Assembly: GCA_003241055.1 (NCBI GenBank)
Contig: QFOD01000002.1
Coordinates: 62,001 to 126,000 of the forward strand
Length of the DNA stretch: 64,000 nucleotides
Source of the DNA: Roseateles depolymerans
GTDB lineage: Bacteria; Pseudomonadota; Gammaproteobacteria; Burkholderiales; Burkholderiaceae_C
Direction of reading: 5' to 3'
This document shows positions 24,795 through 34,292 of the stretch, one piece after another. Positions within the stretch are counted from its first letter, which is position 1. Each line of letters starts with the position of its first letter. Under the pieces are notes generated by a model, which saw only the letters and a list, made by a program, of their open reading frames with translations, searched no databases and was not told the origin of the DNA. A program made the translations under genes and the position numbers.

Positions 24795-26516
24795 GTGGAA
24801 ACCACGCTCACCGAGCCGTCCCAGTCAGCCCTGTCCGGCGTCGCGCGGATGCTGGTTCATGCGGGCAAGCTGTCGCCCAAGTCCGCCGAGGAACTGGTCA
24901 AGCAGGCCCGCGAGAAGAAGGTCAGCTTCGTCAACGCGCTGATTGCGAGCGGCCAGGTTTCGTCGACCGACCTCGCCCACACACTGTCCGGCGCCCTGTC
25001 GCTGCCGCTGCTGGATCTCTCGGCGATGGACCTGCAGCGCATGCCGCAGAACATCATCGATGCCAAGCTTGCGCAGCAATACCAGGTGGTACCGCTGTCC
25101 AGGCGCGGCAGCCGGCTATTCATCGGGGGGGCAGACCCGACGGATCTGGAGGTCATCGAGCGGATCAAGTTCGCCACCCAGCTTCAGCCCGAGTGGGTCA
25201 TCGTCGAGTACGACAAGCTTGCCAAGCTGCTGGGCACCATGGGGGCCAGTGCCAGCGAGACGCTGGAATCCATCGCGGGCGGCGACTTCGACTTCGACAT
25301 TGCGGAAGAGGACACGGCGCCTCAGCAGGAAGCGGCCGAACTGGCGGACGTGGAAGATGCCCCAGTGGTGCGCTTCCTGCAGAAGATGCTGGTGGACGCC
25401 ATCAACCTGCGTGCCTCCGACCTGCACTTCGAACCCTACGAATTCCACTACCGGGTGCGCTTCCGCGTCGACGGCGAACTGCGCGAAATCACCCAGCCGC
25501 CGATCGCGATCAAGGACAAGCTGTCGTCCCGCATCAAGGTCATCTCACGGCTGGATATCGCCGAGCGCCGTGTGCCGCAGGACGGCCGCATGAAGCTGAA
25601 GTTCGGCGCCAAGTCCATCGACTTCCGCGTCAGCACGCTGCCCACGCTGTTCGGCGAGAAGATCGTGATCCGTATCCTGGACTCGTCGTCTGCCAAGCTC
25701 GGCATCGACGCGCTGGGCTACGAGAAGATCGAGAAGGAGCGTCTGCTCGCAGCGATCTACCGCCCTTACGGCATGGTGCTGGTGACCGGACCCACGGGCT
25801 CGGGCAAGACGGTGTCGCTCTACACCTGTCTGAACATCCTGAACCAGCCCGGCGTCAATATCTCCACGGTCGAGGATCCGGCCGAAATCAACCTGCCCGG
25901 CATCAACCAGGTCAACGTCAACGACAAGGCCGGGCTGAACTTCTCGGCCGCTTTGAAGTCTTTCCTGCGCCAGGATCCGGACATCATCATGGTGGGTGAG
26001 ATCCGCGACCTGGAAACGGCCGACATTGCCATCAAGGCCGCCCAGACCGGCCACATGGTGATGTCGACGCTACACACCAACGACGCCCCCAAGACGCTGA
26101 CGCGGTTGCTGAACATGGGCGTGGCACCGTTCAACATCGCCTCCAGCGTGCTGCTGATCACCGCTCAGCGCCTGGTGCGTCGCCTGTGCGAGAACTGCAA
26201 GCAGCCGGCCGACTACCCGCACGATGCCCTGCTCAAGGCCGGCTTCGTCGAGGAGGATTTCGACGGCAGCTGGAAGCCCTACCGCGCCGTGGGATGCAGC
26301 AATTGCACCAATGGCTACCGCGGGCGCGTCGGCCTCTATCAGGTGATGCCGATCACCGAGGAGATCCAGCGGATCATCCTGTCTGAAGGAACGGCGATGG
26401 ACATTGCCGAGCAGGCCCGTCGCGACGGCGTGCGGGATCTGCGCCAGTCGGGACTCGTCAAGGTCCGCGCCGGCGTGACGACGCTCGAAGAAGTGCTGTC
26501 AGCCACCAACGAATAA
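24795..26516 (+). CDS. pilB: Type IV pilus assembly ATPase PilB
   Basis: 573 aa hexameric ATPase that drives pilus extension. The N-terminal MshEN-like domain leads to the GspE core. Walker A is GPTGSGKT at 332-339. The Asp box and Walker B lie in RQDPDIIMVGEIRD. A His box is in TLHTNDAPKTLTRL. A zinc tetracysteine follows (CENC and CSNC). The start is GTG at 24795 behind GAGAGAACG. It is 15 bp upstream of pilC. Confidence 0.96.
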   Translation: METTLTEPSQSALSGVARMLVHAGKLSPKSAEELVKQAREKKVSFVNALIASGQVSSTDLAHTLSGALSLPLLDLSAMDLQRMPQNIIDAKLAQQYQVVPLSRRGSRLFIGGADPTDLEVIERIKFATQLQPEWVIVEYDKLAKLLGTMGASASETLESIAGGDFDFDIAEEDTAPQQEAAELADVEDAPVVRFLQKMLVDAINLRASDLHFEPYEFHYRVRFRVDGELREITQPPIAIKDKLSSRIKVISRLDIAERRVPQDGRMKLKFGAKSIDFRVSTLPTLFGEKIVIRILDSSSAKLGIDALGYEKIEKERLLAAIYRPYGMVLVTGPTGSGKTVSLYTCLNILNQPGVNISTVEDPAEINLPGINQVNVNDKAGLNFSAALKSFLRQDPDIIMVGEIRDLETADIAIKAAQTGHMVMSTLHTNDAPKTLTRLLNMGVAPFNIASSVLLITAQRLVRRLCENCKQPADYPHDALLKAGFVEEDFDGSWKPYRAVGCSNCTNGYRGRVGLYQVMPITEEIQRIILSEGTAMDIAEQARRDGVRDLRQSGLVKVRAGVTTLEEVLSATNE

Positions 26517-26531
26517 AAGCGAGGAGTCCGC

Positions 26532-27749
26532 ATGGCCACCGCCGTCGCCAAGGGCGTCAAGGAATTCATCTTCGAGTGGGAAGGCAAGGACCGCAACGGC
26601 AAGATCGTCAAGGGCGAACTGCGCGCCGGCGGCGAAGCGATGGTCAGCGCCACGCTGCGCCGCCAGGGCATCCTGGTCAACAAGGTCAAGAAGCGCCGCG
26701 CCAGTGGCGGCAAGTCCATCAAGCAGAAGGACATCGCGGTCTTCACCCGTCAGCTAGCGACGATGATGCGCGCCGGCGTACCGCTGCTGCAGGCCTTCGA
26801 CATCGTCGGACGGGGCGCAACCAACCCGCGCCTCACACGGCTGCTGAACGACATCCGCCAGGACGTGGAAACCGGGACCAGCCTGTCAGCCGCGTTCCGC
26901 AAGCACCCGATGTACTTCGACGCGCTCTACTGCAACCTCGTGGAAGCCGGCGAGTCGGGCGGCATCCTGGAGGCGCTGCTGGACCGGCTGGCGCTGTATC
27001 AGGAGAAGACAGTCGCGATCAAGAACAAGATCAAGTCCGCCCTGACCTATCCGATCGCCGTGATGGTGGTGGCCTTCATCGTGGTCGCCGTCATCATGAT
27101 CTTCGTGGTGCCGGCCTTCAAGGACGTGTTCACGTCCTTCGGCGCCGACCTGCCCGCGCCCACGCTGGTGGTCATCGCGTTGTCGGAGTTCTTCGTGAAG
27201 TACTGGTGGCTGCTGTTTGGCAGCATCGGCGGCGGCGTCTACTTTTTCATGCAGAGCTGGAAGCGCTCGGAGGCCATGCAAAAGCGCATGGATCGCCTGC
27301 TGCTGAAGGTGCCGGTGTTTGGCGACCTGATGTACAAGTCCGCGATTGCCCGCTGGACGCGCACGCTGTCGACGATGTTTGCGGCAGGCGTGCCGCTGGT
27401 GGAAGCGCTGGACTCTGTCGGCGGCGCCTCGGGCAACGCCCTGTTTGCCGAGGCCACCGAGCAGATCCAGCGCGACGTGTCCACCGGCTCGGCGCTGACC
27501 ACCTCCATGCAGACCACCGGCATCTTCCCGACCATGGTGCTGCAGATGGCCTCCATCGGCGAGGAGTCCGGCTCGCTGGACCACATGCTGGCCAAGGCCG
27601 CCGAGTTCTACGAGGACGAGGTGGATGAGGCCGTGAAGGCGCTGTCCAGCCTGATGGAGCCCTTCATCATCGTGATCCTGGGCGGCCTGATCGGCGGCAT
27701 CGTCGTCTCGATGTACCTGCCCATCTTCAAGATCGGCCAGGTGGTCTGA
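26532..27749 (+). CDS. pilC: Type IV pilus inner-membrane platform protein PilC
   Basis: 405 aa. It has two GspF domains, each with the usual FTRQLATMMRAGVPL and WTRTLSTMFAAGVPLVEAL openings, and three transmembrane segments (near residues 170-195, 215-235 and 370-395). It couples the PilB motor to pilin insertion. An AGGAG site lies upstream of the start. It follows pilB directly. The pilD gene is separated from it by a minus-strand gene. Confidence 0.96.
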   Translation: MATAVAKGVKEFIFEWEGKDRNGKIVKGELRAGGEAMVSATLRRQGILVNKVKKRRASGGKSIKQKDIAVFTRQLATMMRAGVPLLQAFDIVGRGATNPRLTRLLNDIRQDVETGTSLSAAFRKHPMYFDALYCNLVEAGESGGILEALLDRLALYQEKTVAIKNKIKSALTYPIAVMVVAFIVVAVIMIFVVPAFKDVFTSFGADLPAPTLVVIALSEFFVKYWWLLFGSIGGGVYFFMQSWKRSEAMQKRMDRLLLKVPVFGDLMYKSAIARWTRTLSTMFAAGVPLVEALDSVGGASGNALFAEATEQIQRDVSTGSALTTSMQTTGIFPTMVLQMASIGEESGSLDHMLAKAAEFYEDEVDEAVKALSSLMEPFIIVILGGLIGGIVVSMYLPIFKIGQVV

Positions 27750-27754
27750 TCGTT

Positions 27755-27784
27755 CGCACGGCTGGCGCCCAAGCCAGCCGTGCG
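27755..27784. terminator. Bidirectional hairpin between convergent genes
   Basis: A 12-bp perfect stem (CGCACGGCTGGC / GCCAGCCGTGCG, loop GCCCAA) between the pilC stop and the hypothetical gene stop. It has no T run on either side, so it may act in both directions with Rho. Confidence 0.5.
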
Positions 27785-27795
27785 GCGCCAACGAC

Positions 27796-28188
27796 TCAGG
27801 CCGCGGCGTTCAGCGCCTTGAGAACGGCCGAATGCTCCACCGCCAGGTCCGGCGCGGTGTCGAAGTGGCGCAGATAGCGCTGGATGAACTCGTCCTCGCG
27901 GCTGCGGTCCAGGCTCAGCAACTCACGCAGCCGCGCGCTCACCACCTGCGGCGTGAGCACCGCATCCGCCTTTGGGTCCAGGGCCTCGTCCAGCATCACG
28001 ATGAGCCGGCTCAACGGCTCCAGCCACTTCATGCAATCGTCGAAGGCGACCACCTGCAGGAAATCGCCCGACGAGGTCCGCCCGTGGAACTTCTCATACT
28101 CGCGCCGCTCCAGCTCGATGAGCGTGCGGTGCAGGTTCAACAGGGCGGAGCGCAGGCGTGCGCACTGGTCAGTCGGCGTGGAGGGCAT
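27796..28188 (-). CDS. Conserved hypothetical protein, soluble helical
   Basis: 130 aa from ATG 28188. The frame is open to 28242, but the extra 18 residues are basic and low in similarity to the rest. The sequence is all-helical and acidic: LRSALLNLHRTLIELERREYEKF, then MKWLEPLSRLIVMLDEAL, and ending VEHSAVLKALNAAA. I recall this as a small proteobacterial family of unknown role. No catalytic motif or membrane segment is present. It sits opposite the pil genes between pilC and pilD. Confidence 0.65.
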   Translation of the reverse strand: MPSTPTDQCARLRSALLNLHRTLIELERREYEKFHGRTSSGDFLQVVAFDDCMKWLEPLSRLIVMLDEALDPKADAVLTPQVVSARLRELLSLDRSREDEFIQRYLRHFDTAPDLAVEHSAVLKALNAAA

Positions 28189-28361
28189 GCTCAAGTTCAG
28201 CTTTCGTTGACGCGTGGCGGGGCCACGAAAGCCTGTCAGCATAGGGCGCCCCTGAGCGCCGCACCCCCGTCCTTCGGCCTAGTGCGCGCGCACCGTTGTC
28301 CCGGGTCGCCCCCAAATGCGGTTAGATTCCAGGCCGCCCCGACTGCTGTTTCCCGCCCGAC

Positions 28362-29300
28362 ATGATCTCCGCCTCCATCGACTGGTCCCTCTGGCTCTCA
28401 CCCTGGGTGCTGGGCCTGTTCGGCCTGTGCATCGGCAGCTTCCTGAACGTGGTCATCCATCGGCTGCCGCTGATGCTGGAGCGGCAGTGGCTGTACGAGT
28501 CCGCGGTTCAACTGTCGGACGAGGATGCAATCGGCAAGGCCGGCGTTCTGCCCGCCGCCGAGGCGCGCCAGTTGGCCAAGACCAGCACCGCCTTCGGCGA
28601 AAAGCTCGAGGCCCTGCCGCCCCTGGGCATCGCCAGGCCGCGTTCGCGCTGCCCACACTGCGGCCATCAGCTGCAGTGGCATGAGAACCTGCCGCTGCTG
28701 GGCTGGCTGCGGCTGGGCGGCAAGTGCGCGGCCTGCAAGGCGCCGATCGCCCTGCGCTACCCCCTGGTGGAACTCGCGACCGGGCTTGCGTTCGCGGCCT
28801 TGTCCTGGCGCTTCGGCGCGCAGCCGACCACCCTGCTGTGGTGCGGGTTCGTGGCCGCCCTGCTCGCGCTGGCGCTGATCGACTGGGATACCACCCTGCT
28901 GCCCGACTCCATCAACCAGCCCCTGCTCTGGGCCGGGCTGACCGCCGCCCTGGCCGGCTGGACGCTGCCGCTCGATGAGGCGCTGAAGGGTGCGCTGGCG
29001 GGCTATCTGTCGCTCTGGTCGGTCTATTGGCTGTTCAAGCTGGCCACCGGCAAGGAGGGCATGGGTTTTGGCGACTTCAAGCTGCTCGCCGCGCTCGGCG
29101 CCTGGCTGGGCTGGCAGATGATCCTGCCCATCGTGCTCGGCGCCTCCGCCATCGGCGCGATGGTCGGGCTCATCATGAAGATGAGCAGCGCGCTGCGCGA
29201 AGGGCGCTACGTGCCTTTCGGCCCCTTCCTCGCGGGCGGCGGACTGGTGGTGCTGTTCGCCGGACCCGCCACGGTGCTGGGCTGGCTGGGCTGGGCCTGA
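28362..29300 (+). CDS. pilD: Prepilin peptidase/N-methyltransferase PilD
   Basis: 312 aa polytopic membrane aspartic protease. It cleaves the leader after Gly and N-methylates the new N-terminus. The cytoplasmic loop has the tetracysteine CPHC (Cys97, Cys100) and CAAC (Cys122, Cys125). The catalytic Asp residues lie in IDWDTTLLPDSI and GFGDFKLLAALGA. It would process the minor pilins at 41.7-45.0 kb. Its stop overlaps the coaE start (TGATG). Confidence 0.96.
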   Translation: MISASIDWSLWLSPWVLGLFGLCIGSFLNVVIHRLPLMLERQWLYESAVQLSDEDAIGKAGVLPAAEARQLAKTSTAFGEKLEALPPLGIARPRSRCPHCGHQLQWHENLPLLGWLRLGGKCAACKAPIALRYPLVELATGLAFAALSWRFGAQPTTLLWCGFVAALLALALIDWDTTLLPDSINQPLLWAGLTAALAGWTLPLDEALKGALAGYLSLWSVYWLFKLATGKEGMGFGDFKLLAALGAWLGWQMILPIVLGASAIGAMVGLIMKMSSALREGRYVPFGPFLAGGGLVVLFAGPATVLGWLGWA

Positions 29301-29935
29301 TGCCGCTGCGCATCGGCCTCACCGGCGGCATCGGCAGCGGCAAGAGCACCGTCGCCGGGATGCTGAGGGATGCCGGCGCGACCATCATCGACGCGGATGC
29401 ACAGGCCCACGCCCTGACCCGGGCCGGTGGGGCCGCCATGCCCGCCATCGAGGCGGCCTTCGGCCCGCAACTGCTGACCCCGGACGGCGCCCTGGATCGC
29501 GACCGCATGCGCGCCCTGGCCTTCACGGACACACGGGCCAAGCGCCGGCTGGAAGACATCCTCCACCCGCTGATCGGCCAGGCCATGCGCGCGGAAGCCA
29601 CAAGCGCCCAGGCGGCGGGCACGCCGCTGATCGTGCTGGACATTCCACTGCTGGTGGAGTCGGGGCACTGGCGCGCGCAACTGGACCGCGTGCTGGTGGT
29701 GGACTGCACGGTCGAGACTCAGACGGAGCGCGTGCTTCGACGCCCCGGCTGGCCCCTGGAGCGCGTCACCGCAGTGCTGGCCGCACAGGCCACGCGCGAG
29801 GCCCGTCTGGCCGCCGCGGATGCCGTGCTGTTCAACGACGATATTGGGCTGGATGCGCTCAGATCCCAGGTTTTCCACCTGGCCTCGCGCTGGGGCTGTG
29901 AAACAATCAAGCGAGTCGCCGCTCTCGGCGATTGA
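29300..29935 (+). CDS. coaE: Dephospho-CoA kinase
   Basis: 211 aa. It phosphorylates dephospho-CoA in the last step of CoA synthesis. The P-loop is LTGGIGSGKST and is followed by DADAQAHALT. The ILHPLI and VLDIPLLVESG motifs are also present. The start shares bases with the pilD stop. The order pilD-coaE-zapD-yacG is conserved in many proteobacteria. Confidence 0.96.
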   Translation: MPLRIGLTGGIGSGKSTVAGMLRDAGATIIDADAQAHALTRAGGAAMPAIEAAFGPQLLTPDGALDRDRMRALAFTDTRAKRRLEDILHPLIGQAMRAEATSAQAAGTPLIVLDIPLLVESGHWRAQLDRVLVVDCTVETQTERVLRRPGWPLERVTAVLAAQATREARLAAADAVLFNDDIGLDALRSQVFHLASRWGCETIKRVAALGD

Positions 29936-29946
29936 GAGACGACACC

Positions 29947-30702
29947 TTGGTCCTGTACGAGTACCCGTTCAACGAGAGCATACGCACGATGCTCCGCCTG
30001 GAGCACCTGTTCGACCGTCTCGGCGCGCTGATGGAGCGCGAAACGCCGCTGGACCACCATTTCGCGCTGGTCACGCTGTTCGAGATCATGGACGTCGCCT
30101 CGCGCGCCGATCTCAAGGCAGACCTGCTGAAGGAACTGGAGCGCCACAAGAGCCAGTTCATGGTCTATCGAGGCAACCCCAGCGTCGAACAGGAGCGCCT
30201 CAACGAGGTCATCGGTCGCATCGAGAACGCCTACCAGCGCCTGAACGCGCTGGCCGGCAAGGCCGGCGCCGTGCTGGCCAGCAATGACTGGCTGATGAGC
30301 ATACGCAGTCGCATCAGCATCCCGGGCGGCACCTGCGAGTTCGACCTGCCGGCCTACTACAACTGGCAGCAGCTGTTGCCCGTGCGCCGCCGCAAGGATC
30401 TGATGGGCTGGGCCCAGACGCTGATGCCCATGGCCGAGGCGCTGCAGGTGCTGCTCGGCCTGCTGCGCGACTCGGGCTCGCCGCACAAGGTGGCGGCCAA
30501 TGCCGGCCAGTACCAGCAGAGCCTGCCGGCGGGCCGGGTCTACCAGCTGCTGCGCATGCGCATCGACCCCAGCCTGGGCCTAATCCCCGAGATCACCGGC
30601 CACCGGCTGCTGGTATCCATCCGCATGATGCGGCAGGACGAAGAAGGCCGGCTCAAGCTGGCCTCGCAGGACACGAGCTTCGAGCTCACCCTTTGCGCAT
30701 GA
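29947..30702 (+). CDS. zapD: Cell division protein ZapD
   Basis: 251 aa. It bundles FtsZ filaments at the Z ring. The typical opening is VLYEYPFNESIRTMLRLEHLF. The TTG at 29947 gives this opening directly and has GAGAG seven bases upstream. A TTG at 29932 would add five residues and lies inside coaE. A conserved SRISIPGGTCEFDLPAY segment is present. Its TGA overlaps the yacG start (ATGA). Confidence 0.93.
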   Translation: MVLYEYPFNESIRTMLRLEHLFDRLGALMERETPLDHHFALVTLFEIMDVASRADLKADLLKELERHKSQFMVYRGNPSVEQERLNEVIGRIENAYQRLNALAGKAGAVLASNDWLMSIRSRISIPGGTCEFDLPAYYNWQQLLPVRRRKDLMGWAQTLMPMAEALQVLLGLLRDSGSPHKVAANAGQYQQSLPAGRVYQLLRMRIDPSLGLIPEITGHRLLVSIRMMRQDEEGRLKLASQDTSFELTLCA

Positions 30703-30908
30703 GCGACGAAACACTCAAGGGCCGCATCGTGCGCTGCCCGCAATGCGGCGGCGACAGCCTGTTCGGGCCCAGCAACCGCTGGCGCCCCTTCTGCAGCGAG
30801 CGCTGCCGGCAGATCGACCTGGGCGCCTGGGCCAGCGAGAGCTTCCGCGTTGCCGCAGCCCCTCCCGAGGACCCGGACGAACTCGGCCCGGGCGACCTGC
30901 TGCACTGA
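30699..30908 (+). CDS. yacG: DNA gyrase inhibitor YacG (zinc protein)
   Basis: 69 aa. The zinc site has Cys13, Cys16, Cys32 and Cys36 (CPQC ... CSERC), followed by RQIDLGAWASE, the YacG signature. Family members bind GyrB and inhibit it. The start at 30699 overlaps the zapD stop. The stop codon abuts the stop of the convergent HAD gene. Confidence 0.93.
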   Translation: MSDETLKGRIVRCPQCGGDSLFGPSNRWRPFCSERCRQIDLGAWASESFRVAAAPPEDPDELGPGDLLH

Positions 30909-31529
30909 TCAGGCCAGGCCCAGGGCCTGCAGCTCGACGCTCGCGGCAGCCGCATCGGTGAACAGCACGCCCGTCCAGCCGCGGGCACGCGCGGCCTCGA
31001 TGTTGGCGGGGTGATCATCCAGGAACACCAGCTGCCCGGGCGCCGCGTCGAAGCGCTGCTCGGCCAGATCGAAGATCGCCGCCCCCGGCTTGGACTGCTT
31101 CACGCGGCCGGAGAACAGCCCCGAACTGAACCACTCGTGCAACGGGAAACCCCGCTCCAGATGGTCGGCGAAGGGCTCGGGCATGTTGGAGAGGAAGTGC
31201 AGCTCGTGGCCTCGCGCGCGCAGCTCCTGGAGCAGCGCCACGGTCTCGGGCACGACGGACAGTTCATCGGGTACGGCATCGACCACCGCCTGGATCTCGA
31301 CCGCCGGCCAGCCGGTGCGCGCCGCGATGCGCTGCACCACCTCGGCCTCGCCAATCAGGCCCTGGTCGAAGGCGCCCCAGTCCCCGGCATAGGCCTGAAA
31401 GAACTCGGCCACCACGGCCCCGCCCTGCTCCGCCACCGGCACGCGATGCGGCCATACGCGGGCCAGCAACCGGGCGGGCTGCCAGCGAAACAGCACCCCG
31501 CCAAAATCGAAAACGATCTTTTTCTTCAT
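30909..31529 (-). CDS. HAD-IA phosphatase, YihX-like
   Basis: 206 aa. The nucleophile Asp8 is in VFDFGGVLF. The usual second Asp of DxD is Gly, as it is in YihX-type HAD proteins (DLGNV in E. coli YihX, from memory). FLSNMPEPFADHL is motif II and VFLDDHPANIEAAR is motif IV. YihX hydrolyses alpha-glucose-1-phosphate, which fits its position directly downstream of pgi (ATGA overlap). The substrate is inferred. The start at 31529 is set by that overlap. Confidence 0.85.
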   Translation of the reverse strand: MKKKIVFDFGGVLFRWQPARLLARVWPHRVPVAEQGGAVVAEFFQAYAGDWGAFDQGLIGEAEVVQRIAARTGWPAVEIQAVVDAVPDELSVVPETVALLQELRARGHELHFLSNMPEPFADHLERGFPLHEWFSSGLFSGRVKQSKPGAAIFDLAEQRFDAAPGQLVFLDDHPANIEAARARGWTGVLFTDAAAASVELQALGLA

Positions 31530-33142
31530 GCGGTCAGGTGACGAAGCAGCCCGGCGGTCGAGGCATCCAGGCCCGCCGTGTCGCGGTTTTCGAAGCGCGG
31601 CAGCAGCTGGTTGCACAGCGCCTTGCCCAGCTCAACGCCCCACTGGTCAAAGCTGTTGATGCCCCACAGTGCGCCGCTGACGAACACCCGGTGTTCGTAC
31701 AGCGCGATCAACGCGCCCAGAGAGCGCGGCGTCAACGCGTCCAGCACCAGCGTCGTGCTGGGCCGGTTGCCGGGGAAGCTGCGGTGGCGCGCCAGCACCT
31801 CGCGGTCCAGCGTGGCTGACGCGGTGGGCGCCTTTTCGGTCAGCGCCTCGGCGGCGGTCTTGCCCTGCATCAGCGCCTGGCTCTGGGCCAGGCAGTTGGC
31901 CAGCAGCTTGCAGTGCTGGTCGGCCAGCTTCGCGGCCAGTTCGCCGCTCGCGCCATGGTTGGGGTGCTTGACGGCGATGAACTCCACAGGGATCACGTCC
32001 GTGCCCTGGTGCAGCATCTGGAAGTAGGCATGCTGGCCATTGGTGCCGGCCTCGCCCCAGACCACCGGCGAGGTGCCATAGGGCAAGGCCTGGCCGTCCA
32101 GGTCCACACCCTTGCCGTTGCTCTCCATCTCCAACTGCTGCAGATAGGCCGGCAGGCGGCGCAGGCCCTGGTGATAGGGCGCCACGCTGCGGCTCGCGAA
32201 GCCATGGAAGTTGCGATACCAGAGGTCCAGCAGGCCCAGCAGCACGGGCAGGTTGGCCTCCAGCGGCGTGCCGGCGAAGTGCTGGTCCATCGCATGCGCG
32301 CCGGCCAGCAGCGAACGGAAGTTGTCGGCGCCCACCGCGATCGCGATGGGCAGGCCGATCACCGACCACAGCGAATAGCGGCCGCCCACCCAGTCCCAGA
32401 AGCCGAAGGCGGTGTCGATGCCGAAGGCCGCCGCCGCCGCGGTGTTGCTGCTGGTGGCGACGAAGTGGCGCGCCACATCGCTGCCGCCCGCGGCCAGGAA
32501 CCAGGCCTTGGCGGCCTGCGCATTGGCCAGCGTTTCCTGGGTCGTGAAGGTCTTGGAGGCGACCACGAACAGCGTGTGGCTCGCGTCCAGCTGGCGCAGC
32601 ACCGGAGCCAGGTCATGCCCATCGACGTTGGACACGAAGTGCAGGCGCAGGCCTGGCTGGCGATAGGCCTCGAGCGCCTGCACCACCATGGCTGGCCCCA
32701 GGTCGCTGCCGCCGATGCCGATGTGGACCACGTCGGTGATTTCGCCACGTTCGCCGCGGCGAACGCTCTCGGCAAAGGCCAGCATCGCGTCCAGCGACGC
32801 CTGCACCTCGGCATTGAAGGGCGAGGCGGCGCCGGCCGGAGCCCGCAGCGCGGTGTGCAGCACCGCACGGCCCTCGGTGTGGTTGACCGGCGCGCCGGCC
32901 AGCAGCTCGTCGCGCCGGGCCTCCAGCCCACAATCGAGCGCGAGCTGGAGCAGCAGCGCCAGCGCGGACGCGTCGATGCGGTTCTTGGACAGGTCGGCGA
33001 ACAGCTCGGGCGCCTCGAAGGACAGCGCCTCAAAGCGCCCCGCATCGGCCGAAAAGGCCTCGCGGACATCGAAGCCGCGACCGCTCGCGGCGAAATGAGC
33101 CTGCAGTTCGGCCCAGACGGGCGAGTGATCGCAGCGCTTCAT
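31526..33142 (-). CDS. pgi: Glucose-6-phosphate isomerase
   Basis: 538 aa. It interconverts glucose-6-P and fructose-6-P. Signatures: VHIGIGGSDLGPAMV, VWGEAGTNGQHAYFQMLHQG (shortened core) and the C-terminal GINSFDQWGVELGK. It lies 3 bp after tal and overlaps the HAD gene, so tal-pgi-HAD form an operon. Confidence 0.97.
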   Translation of the reverse strand: MKRCDHSPVWAELQAHFAASGRGFDVREAFSADAGRFEALSFEAPELFADLSKNRIDASALALLLQLALDCGLEARRDELLAGAPVNHTEGRAVLHTALRAPAGAASPFNAEVQASLDAMLAFAESVRRGERGEITDVVHIGIGGSDLGPAMVVQALEAYRQPGLRLHFVSNVDGHDLAPVLRQLDASHTLFVVASKTFTTQETLANAQAAKAWFLAAGGSDVARHFVATSSNTAAAAAFGIDTAFGFWDWVGGRYSLWSVIGLPIAIAVGADNFRSLLAGAHAMDQHFAGTPLEANLPVLLGLLDLWYRNFHGFASRSVAPYHQGLRRLPAYLQQLEMESNGKGVDLDGQALPYGTSPVVWGEAGTNGQHAYFQMLHQGTDVIPVEFIAVKHPNHGASGELAAKLADQHCKLLANCLAQSQALMQGKTAAEALTEKAPTASATLDREVLARHRSFPGNRPSTTLVLDALTPRSLGALIALYEHRVFVSGALWGINSFDQWGVELGKALCNQLLPRFENRDTAGLDASTAGLLRHLTA

Positions 33143-33145
33143 CGC

Positions 33146-34087
33146 TCAGGCCGCCAGGATGAGCTGGTCCAGCTTGCCCGCGTCGATGGCGAACAGGCGG
33201 ATGCCTTCCGCCAGCTTCTCGGTGGCCATGGCGTCTTCGTTGAGCGCAAACCGGAAGGCCGCCTCGTCATAACTGACCGCCGCCTGCTGGGCGGCCTTGG
33301 CCGCATCCAGCGCACGCACCAGCGGAGCCTCGGTCGCCTGCAACTGCGCCAGCAGATCGGGGCTGATGGTCAGCAGGTCGCAACCCGCCAGCGCCTGGAT
33401 CTGGCCGACGTTGCGGAAGCTCGCGCCCATCACCTCGGTGGCGATGCCGTGCTGCTTGTAGTAGCCGTAGATGCGCGCGACCGACTGCACACCGGGGTCG
33501 TTGGCACCGGCCCTGGCGGCCTCATCCCAGCTGCTGCCGGCGGACTTCTTGTACCAGTCGTAGATGCGCCCGACGAACGGCGAGATCAGCTGCACCTTGG
33601 CGGCGCCGCAGGCCACGGCCTGGCAGAAGGAGAACAGCAGCGTCAGATTGCAGTGGATGCCCTCGCGCTCCAGCTCCGCCGCCGCCTGGATGCCCTCCCA
33701 GGTGGAGGCCAGCTTGATCAGCACGCGCTCGCGCTTGACGCCGGCAGCCTCGTACAGCGCCATGATGCGGCGCGCACGGGCGACGCTGGCGGCCTGATCG
33801 AAGCTCAGGCGGGCATCCACCTCGGTGGACACACGACCCGGCACCACCTTGAGGATCTCCTGACCGAAACGCACCAGCACGTGGTCGACGATCTCGTCCA
33901 GCGGCTGACCGCGATGAGCCGCCACGGTTTCCTGGAGCAGCGGCGCGTAGTCGGGCGACTGCACGGCCTTGAGGATCAGCGACGGATTGGTGGTCGCGTC
34001 GCGCGGCGCGAACTGCGCGAGCTGCAGGAAGTTGCCGGTATCGGCGACGACGGTGGTGAAGGACTTCAGTTGTTCGAGCTGATTCAT
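33146..34087 (-). CDS. tal: Transaldolase
   Basis: 313 aa. It moves a dihydroxyacetone unit between sugar phosphates in the pentose phosphate pathway. The Schiff-base lysine is in VLIKLASTWEGIQAA. The ATTNPSLI and NLTLLFSFCQAVAC segments are standard. The start MNQLEQLKSFTTVVADTG at 34087 is typical; the upstream extension to 34108 is not. Confidence 0.97.
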   Translation of the reverse strand: MNQLEQLKSFTTVVADTGNFLQLAQFAPRDATTNPSLILKAVQSPDYAPLLQETVAAHRGQPLDEIVDHVLVRFGQEILKVVPGRVSTEVDARLSFDQAASVARARRIMALYEAAGVKRERVLIKLASTWEGIQAAAELEREGIHCNLTLLFSFCQAVACGAAKVQLISPFVGRIYDWYKKSAGSSWDEAARAGANDPGVQSVARIYGYYKQHGIATEVMGASFRNVGQIQALAGCDLLTISPDLLAQLQATEAPLVRALDAAKAAQQAAVSYDEAAFRFALNEDAMATEKLAEGIRLFAIDAGKLDQLILAA

Positions 34088-34292
34088 GGGCGGTGTCGTT
34101 GGCGCCACGTGGGCAGGCCCGTATTAGAACCGCAGCGCCCGGCGCCCTGCCTTCGCCTCTCGCAGCGGCATCCTGTGGCAACTGCTTGTAACGCCCTTGA
34201 CGCGCGACCCACAACACTTGATGCCGTCTTGATGCGCCGCTGTCTAGATTGACGGCCATCGCAACCACCGGCCGATCGCACCGGCCCCGCTC

